From NCBI GenBank assembly GCA_046050405.1, contig JBJOPY010000281.1, positions 1-7,509 on the forward strand: a DNA stretch of 7,509 nt. The letters are read 5' to 3'. This DNA comes from JADKCL01 sp046050405 (GTDB taxonomy: Bacteria > Bacteroidota > Bacteroidia > J057 > JADKCL01). Within the stretch, counting starts at the first letter, position 1, and each line of letters opens with the position of its first letter. A program made the position numbers and the translations under genes. This document shows, in pieces, positions 5,165 through 7,509 of the stretch. The notes beneath the pieces are model-generated. The model made no database searches and was not told the DNA's origin. It saw only the letters and a list, made by a program, of their open reading frames with translations.

Positions 5165-6442
5165 TTGGATACACCCCTTATAGCGTGTTATAGCGTGGCA
5201 GGCACCCATCACTTCCCGGAAAAGAACCCGAAGGCACCCAGGCGGCGCCTATGGCACCGCCTTCTCACCAACCTGACCTTCTGGATCCTGGTTGCGATCC
5301 TCTCGGGGATATCGCTGGGACACTTCGCACCTGCGGCCGGCAGGAGCGTAGAGATCATTGGCACCACCTTCGTCAGGATCATCAAGCTGTTCATTCCGCC
5401 CATTATCCTGCTCACCATCGTCATGGGGATCAGCGGGATGGGCGACTTGCGGAAGGTCGGTCGCATCGGGGTGAAATCATTGGTGTATTTCGAGGTGGTG
5501 ACGACATTCGCATTGGTGATCGGGGTTGCCGTGGCCTACCTCCTTCAGCCTGGCCGGATCGACATCGCAGGCCTGAAGTCCGGGGCAGTTCCCTTGCCAA
5601 CAACCGGTGGCCAGGCGTTTAGCTGGGGGGAATTTTTCATGGCGAACCTGACCCTTCAAATCCTGGTGGTGGCCATCCTCCTGGGGCTCGCACTGCATTT
5701 CTACCGTCGGCGCGACTTGGCGCTCATGAAGCTGAACGGGCTGTCGAAGTACGTGTTTCTGGGATTGAGGTACGTAATGTACCTGGCACCCTTGGGGGCA
5801 TTCGGGGGAATGGCCTCCGTGGTCGGCAAGTACGGGCTGCAAACCCTCGTGCCGCTCGCCAAGCTGATGGGAGCGGTGTATGCGACCATGTTCATGTTCA
5901 TCTTCATAGTCCTGGGCGGCATCCTCTGGTTCCATCGGATTCGGATATGGCAACCGCTGAGATACATTCAGGAGGAACTGCTCCTTGTCCTGGGGACCTC
6001 GTCCTCCGAGGCCGCCCTCCCGTCCATCATGCAGAAGCTGGAGAAAATGGGATGTAGCAAGTCCGTGGTGGGGCTGGTGATCCCTACGGGCTACTCCTTC
6101 AATCTGGATGGGACGTCGATCTACCTGTCGATGGCCGTGATCTTCCTCGCACAGCTGTACGATGTGGACTTGAGCTTCGGGGAGCTGCTGTCGATCATCG
6201 GGATTTTGATGATCACCTCCAAGGGGGCGGCGGGTGTCAGTGGAAGCGGGTTCATCGTCTTGGCCTCCACCCTGTCCGCAGTCGGGAAGATTCCCGCTGA
6301 AGGCTTGGCATTCCTCTTCGGGGTGGACAAGTTCATGAGCGAGGCCCGGGCACTGACGAACCTCATCGGAAACTCCGTGGCGACCATTGTGATTGCGAAG
6401 AGCGAAAAAGAGTTTGTGAAGCCGCGGATGGAGGAAGAATGA
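5165..6442 (+). CDS. dctA: C4-dicarboxylate/cation symporter, DctA-like (DAACS family)
   Basis: An inner-membrane secondary transporter that should import succinate, fumarate and malate (perhaps aspartate) with H+ or Na+. It is 425 residues from TTG 5165 or 415 from GTG 5195; E. coli DctA has 428. Family motifs in order: LSGISLGHF near 42, RIIKLFIPPIILLTIV near 70, the serine-rich hairpin GTSSSEAALP (277-286), PTGYSFNLDGTSIY (307-320), SKGAAGVSGSGFIVLA (352-367) and DKFMSEARALTNLIGN (388-403). In the last motif the Arg that holds the substrate carboxylate in GltPh (R397) is kept as R395. The Asp that binds the amino group (D394) is Ser392, and T398 and D405 are Ala and Asn, as in DctA. This favours dicarboxylates over amino acids. 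No ATG occurs before the conserved core: the frame opens after a TGA at 5147-5149 and offers only TTG 5165 and GTG 5195. The segment around residues 148-165 is about 8-10 residues shorter than in E. coli DctA. Confidence 0.93.
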   Translation: MDTPLIACYSVAGTHHFPEKNPKAPRRRLWHRLLTNLTFWILVAILSGISLGHFAPAAGRSVEIIGTTFVRIIKLFIPPIILLTIVMGISGMGDLRKVGRIGVKSLVYFEVVTTFALVIGVAVAYLLQPGRIDIAGLKSGAVPLPTTGGQAFSWGEFFMANLTLQILVVAILLGLALHFYRRRDLALMKLNGLSKYVFLGLRYVMYLAPLGAFGGMASVVGKYGLQTLVPLAKLMGAVYATMFMFIFIVLGGILWFHRIRIWQPLRYIQEELLLVLGTSSSEAALPSIMQKLEKMGCSKSVVGLVIPTGYSFNLDGTSIYLSMAVIFLAQLYDVDLSFGELLSIIGILMITSKGAAGVSGSGFIVLASTLSAVGKIPAEGLAFLFGVDKFMSEARALTNLIGNSVATIVIAKSEKEFVKPRMEEE

Positions 6443-6634
6443 AGCTGGCGACCGGGGCACGGCCCAGCATTCATGCGGCCATCCCATTGCAGCAATGGCC
6501 ATCGCAAGAGGAGGGTTCGCCATTGCGGGGATGTGCCGCCACGTGAGGCGCCCTTTCAGGGGACTTCGTGGCACCTGGACATTTCACCCATCGCCGCACG
6601 CCGGCGGCGTCCATGGGGTGCCGCGACCGCGCAC
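6443..6634. other. Intergenic region after dctA with competing inverted repeats
   Basis: No gene is supported. CCATTGC (6484-6490) and GCAATGG (6492-6498) form a near-perfect palindrome, and a second CCATTGC (6520-6526) could pair with the same GCAATGG. GGCCATC is repeated at 6477-6483 and 6497-6503. Further stems are CGCCGC/GCGGCG around 6591-6608 and a bulged GGGTGC.GCG/CGCACCC hairpin at 6616-6636. None has a U-run, so none is a classical terminator for dctA, though one could act without it. Confidence 0.5.
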
Positions 6635-6717
6635 CCGGTGAAAGCAGCGGCTGGGCGGAGGATCTTGACAAGGGTTGCCTCCCGCGCTATCCACCTCCCC
6701 GCCCCGCCTTTCACCGG
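6635..6717. repeat. Long imperfect inverted repeat upstream of the flippase gene
   Basis: CCGGTGAAAG (6635-6644) and CTTTCACCGG (6708-6717) are perfect 10-bp inverted arms. Further in, GGGCGGAGG (about 6653-6661) faces CCTCCCCGCCC (about 6695-6705), so the arms extend imperfectly to roughly 25 nt each around a loop of about 30 nt. The right arm ends 64 nt before the flippase ATG, placing the structure in its likely leader. I could not match it to a known riboswitch, 6S, SRP or RNase P core. Confidence 0.6.
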
Positions 6718-6781
6718 ATTCACCTTGCTGCTTCAGGGAAAAGGCGCGTTCTTTGCCGCACATCATTGGGCTTGCGTTTCC

Positions 6782-7509
6782 ATGGGAATCATTCGTCGGC
6801 AAAGCATTCGGGCATCCTTCCTCCTGTACCTCGGCGCGGCGATCGGGTTTTTCACCAAGGTCCTCGTCTTTCCGAACTTCCTCTCCTCGGCAGAAGTCGG
6901 CCTTTCCAATCTCCTGGTGACCAACGCCATGTTGCTGGCCCAGTTTGCTGCGGTCGGCTTCAGCAGCATGACGCTGCGCTTCTTCCCGTACTTCCAGGAC
7001 AAGTCCCGCCGGCACCATGACTTCCTCTCGGTGCTGCTGACCGTGCCCGCAGTCGGCTTTCTGGTGGTCATGCTCCTCGTGGTCATTTTTCAGCAGCCGC
7101 TCATGGAGCACTTCCAGCAGAACTCCCCGCTGATCGTCGAGTATTTCTGGTACCTGATGCCCCTTACGCTGGCCACGCTCTATTTCGACCTGCTGGACGC
7201 CTATCTGCGATCACTCCAGAAGACGGTGGTTCCCGTACTCTTCCGCGAGGTGATCCAGCGGCTGCTCGTACTGTTGTGCATCTTCCTGTATGCCGTTGGC
7301 TGGCTGGATTTCCAGCAGTTTGTCACACTCTATGTCGGGCTCCTCAGCAGTATCACCGTGATGATGGTGGTGTACATCGCCTGGCTGGGGCATTTCCGCC
7401 TCCGGATGCGGAGAGGCTGGCGGATGCGCAAGCTCCTCAGGCGGATCATCGTATTCGGAGGCTTCACCCTGCTCGGAAACATCGCAGTCAATACGATCTA
7501 CACCATCGA
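6782..7509 (+). CDS. Polysaccharide biosynthesis flippase (Wzx/MATE-like), N-terminal half, runs off right edge
   Basis: ATG 6782 opens a frame of 242 codons that is still open at the window end. Full-length relatives have roughly 480-500 residues, so about half is present. The start MGIIRRQSIRASFLLYLGAA, the following F..KVLVFPNFLSSAEVGLSN and later LVTNAMLLAQFAAVGFSSM are characteristic of the Bacteroidota 'polysaccharide/lipopolysaccharide biosynthesis protein' flippases of the MOP superfamily. These move undecaprenyl-linked glycans across the inner membrane. Hydrophobic segments lie near residues 10-30, 43-63, 84-104, 122-140, 155-172, 180-203 and from 227, the regular spacing of a 12-14 helix exporter, with basic loops such as RLRMRRGWRMRK at about 209-220 on the likely cytoplasmic side. 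The frame continues a short way upstream, but the family-typical MGII start fixes the ATG. No ribosome binding site is evident. It lies 339 nt after dctA on the same strand and is probably transcribed separately; any glycan partners would be downstream. Confidence 0.9.
   Translation, partial: MGIIRRQSIRASFLLYLGAAIGFFTKVLVFPNFLSSAEVGLSNLLVTNAMLLAQFAAVGFSSMTLRFFPYFQDKSRRHHDFLSVLLTVPAVGFLVVMLLVVIFQQPLMEHFQQNSPLIVEYFWYLMPLTLATLYFDLLDAYLRSLQKTVVPVLFREVIQRLLVLLCIFLYAVGWLDFQQFVTLYVGLLSSITVMMVVYIAWLGHFRLRMRRGWRMRKLLRRIIVFGGFTLLGNIAVNTIYTI

Noticed and set aside
6635..6717. Inverted repeat as SRP RNA, RNase P RNA or cobalamin riboswitch
   Set aside because: GGTGAAAGCAGCGGCTGGG looks superficially similar to parts of such RNAs, but the diagnostic core motifs and domain order are absent.

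Overview
The window looks like chromosomal DNA from a fairly GC-rich member of the Bacteroidota, most likely a Saprospiria/Lewinella-like lineage. Three observations support this. The right-hand flippase has the MGII(R/K)RQ-type start known from that phylum. Candidate promoters fit the Bacteroidota -33 TTTG / -7 TAnnTTTG pattern better than sigma70 hexamers. Starts lack convincing Shine-Dalgarno sequences. The assignment rests on these family and promoter features only, with no marker gene.

Layout, left to right. (1) 1-370, minus strand: the first 123 codons of an RHS/YD-repeat protein that runs off the left edge. A leader (371 to about 530) precedes it, holding three perfect GC-rich hairpins and a short ORF that overlaps its start as ATGA. 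(2) About 540-2176: a gene-poor stretch dominated by two diverged direct copies (about 370 bp each, about 957 bp apart) of a repeat that does not look protein-coding. (3) 2224-3711, plus: a 495-residue, mostly helical, TPR-like protein of unknown function. (4) 3733-4125, minus and convergent with it: a 130-residue secreted protein that I do not recognise. (5) 4126-5194: about 1 kb without a supported gene. It switches abruptly near 4755 from GC-rich to AT-rich DNA and contains two tandem copies of a 136-bp-period repeat. (6) 5165 (or 5195) to 6442, plus: a DctA-type C4-dicarboxylate/cation symporter with no ATG start. (7) 6443-6781: a gap with several inverted repeats. (8) 6782 to the right edge, plus: the N-terminal half of a multi-pass polysaccharide (O-antigen/Wzx-like) flippase.

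The genes do not form an obvious operon. Orientation changes three times, all the large gaps carry repeats or hairpins, and close to half of the window is non-coding. The likely jobs are separate: a surface or secreted RHS protein (possibly a polymorphic toxin cage), a possible helical scaffold protein, a small exported protein, dicarboxylate uptake, and cell-surface glycan export. I found no CRISPR array, tRNA, rRNA or intact insertion sequence. The most interesting material is the unexplained repeat and hairpin content between the genes, and the RHS gene that starts directly at its conserved core domain.
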